This document shows, in pieces, positions 5,442 to 6,102 of a stretch of 6,102 bases of DNA. The translations under genes and the position numbers were made by a program. The number at the start of each line of letters is the position of its first letter. The first letter of the stretch is position 1. Source of the DNA: an uncultured Lachnospiraceae bacterium (lineage in GTDB: Bacteria > Bacillota > Clostridia > Lachnospirales > Lachnospiraceae). The notes beneath the pieces were generated by a model that had not been told where the DNA came from, made no database searches, and saw nothing but the letters and a program-made list of their open reading frames with translations. The DNA is taken from the NCBI GenBank assembly GCA_934418055.1, contig CAKRWX010000156.1, positions 1 through 6,102 on the forward strand, read 5' to 3'.

Positions 5442-6102
5442 ATGCAGTTTTCTTCCGTATTATCTGATAATATTTCTCATTTGCATTCCTTGTTGGATGT
5501 TGGGACAAATTTTGATGTGGTCTACCGCACAGCCAGGGTCGGAGGAAGGGACGCCTGCCTGTATTTTGTGGACGGCTTCACCAAAGATGAGGTATTGTTA
5601 AAGATCCTACAAGCCTGGTCTTCCATCAAACCGGAGGCCATGCCGTCGGATGTTCACGAATTTTCCAAACAGTACGTGCCTTATGGCGAAGTAGACCTGC
5701 CGGACACGGAGGATTCTGTCATCACCCTGCTGTTGAGTGGAATCACCTGTGTCTTCATTGATGGGTATGACCGCTGTCTGGCCATCGACTGCCGCACCTA
5801 TCCGGCCAGAGGTGTATCTGAGCCGGAAAAAGACAAGGTCATGCGGGGCTCCAGAGACGGCTTCGTGGAGACCCTGATCTTCAATACCGCGCTGATCCGG
5901 CGGAGAATCCGGGATCCGAAGCTGACCATGGAGATCATGACCATGGGAGAAAGTTCCCACACAGACATCGCCATCTGCTACATGAAAGAGCGGGTGGATG
6001 AGCAGATGTTAAAGCAGATCAAAGACCGGATGAACAGCATCCATGTGGACGCCCTGACCATGAATCAGGAAAGTCTGGCGGAATGTCTGTATCCCCACAA
6101 AT
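5442..6102 (+). CDS. GerA/SpoVAF-family spore germination protein, N-terminal part (truncated by window)
   Basis: Proteins of this family sit in the inner spore membrane and act in nutrient-receptor germination signalling or associated ion release. The first 220 codons are present; full-length members are about 480-520 residues, so the window holds roughly the N-terminal cytoplasmic domain and stops before the membrane helices. Recognisable segments: GTNFDVVYRT (21-30); GGRDACLYFVDGF (34-46); then the family hallmark YPARGVSEPEKDKVMRGSRDGF (120-141), followed by LIRRRIRDPKLTME (151-164). No signal peptide is seen, consistent with the family. ATG at 5442 follows AAGGAGG (5431-5437) by four bases, close but acceptable. 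The opening residues resemble clostridial SpoVAF more than GerAA receptors, but the diagnostic genes (spoVAC-D-E) are not in view, so I give no symbol. Forespore sigma-G control would be expected from the family; no convincing site is visible upstream. Confidence 0.88.
   Translation, partial: MQFSSVLSDNISHLHSLLDVGTNFDVVYRTARVGGRDACLYFVDGFTKDEVLLKILQAWSSIKPEAMPSDVHEFSKQYVPYGEVDLPDTEDSVITLLLSGITCVFIDGYDRCLAIDCRTYPARGVSEPEKDKVMRGSRDGFVETLIFNTALIRRRIRDPKLTMEIMTMGESSHTDIAICYMKERVDEQMLKQIKDRMNSIHVDALTMNQESLAECLYPHK

Noticed and set aside
5090..5601. Overlapping plus-strand open frames through the intergenic region, the second running into the germination gene
   Set aside because: The first starts inside the leftward terminator. 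The second overlaps the germination gene out of frame. Neither has a ribosome site or a recognisable protein, and both consist largely of AT-rich non-coding sequence.
5607..5960. Minus-strand open frame within the germination gene
   Set aside because: It is antisense to the conserved GerA/SpoVAF motif region and has no supporting signals.

Overview
The window looks like a chromosomal segment of an endospore-forming, anaerobic Firmicute, most likely class Clostridia and probably Lachnospiraceae. This rests on three things: a T-box-controlled isoleucyl-tRNA synthetase of the clostridial long type, strong AGGAGG-type ribosome binding sites, and a GerA/SpoVAF-family spore germination gene. The taxonomic placement is inference; no rRNA or marker phylogeny is available here. 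No phage, insertion sequence or CRISPR array is visible.

Layout. Bases 1-2756 (minus strand) carry the first 918 codons of ileS, whose 3' end lies outside the window. Bases about 2804-3180 (minus) are its leader: a perfect-consensus sigma-A promoter (TTGACA, 17-base spacer, TATAAT), a structured 5' extension, then a T-box riboswitch with an AUC (Ile) specifier, an antiterminator with a UGGU tRNA-end-binding bulge, and an intrinsic terminator. Diverging from it on the plus strand is a complete nicotinate phosphoribosyltransferase gene (3320-4777), an NAD-salvage enzyme that appears to be monocistronic. It is followed by a perfect 15-bp inverted repeat.

The 664-base gap from 4778 to 5441 is not empty. 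It contains signals for two short convergent transcription units with no recognisable protein gene. One runs rightward, with a promoter at 4883-4911 overlapped by a near-perfect palindrome and an intrinsic terminator at 5029-5068. The other runs leftward, with a promoter at 5238-5266 and an intrinsic terminator at 5098-5136. A third hairpin sits between the two terminators. These are candidate small RNAs of about 140-150 nt and are the most interesting content of the window; they match no RNA family I recognise.

From 5442 to the end (plus) is the N-terminal part of a GerA/SpoVAF-family spore germination protein, cut by the window edge. The three protein genes do not form an obvious pathway. 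They are separate units: translation (ileS, controlled by uncharged tRNA-Ile), NAD salvage, and spore germination.
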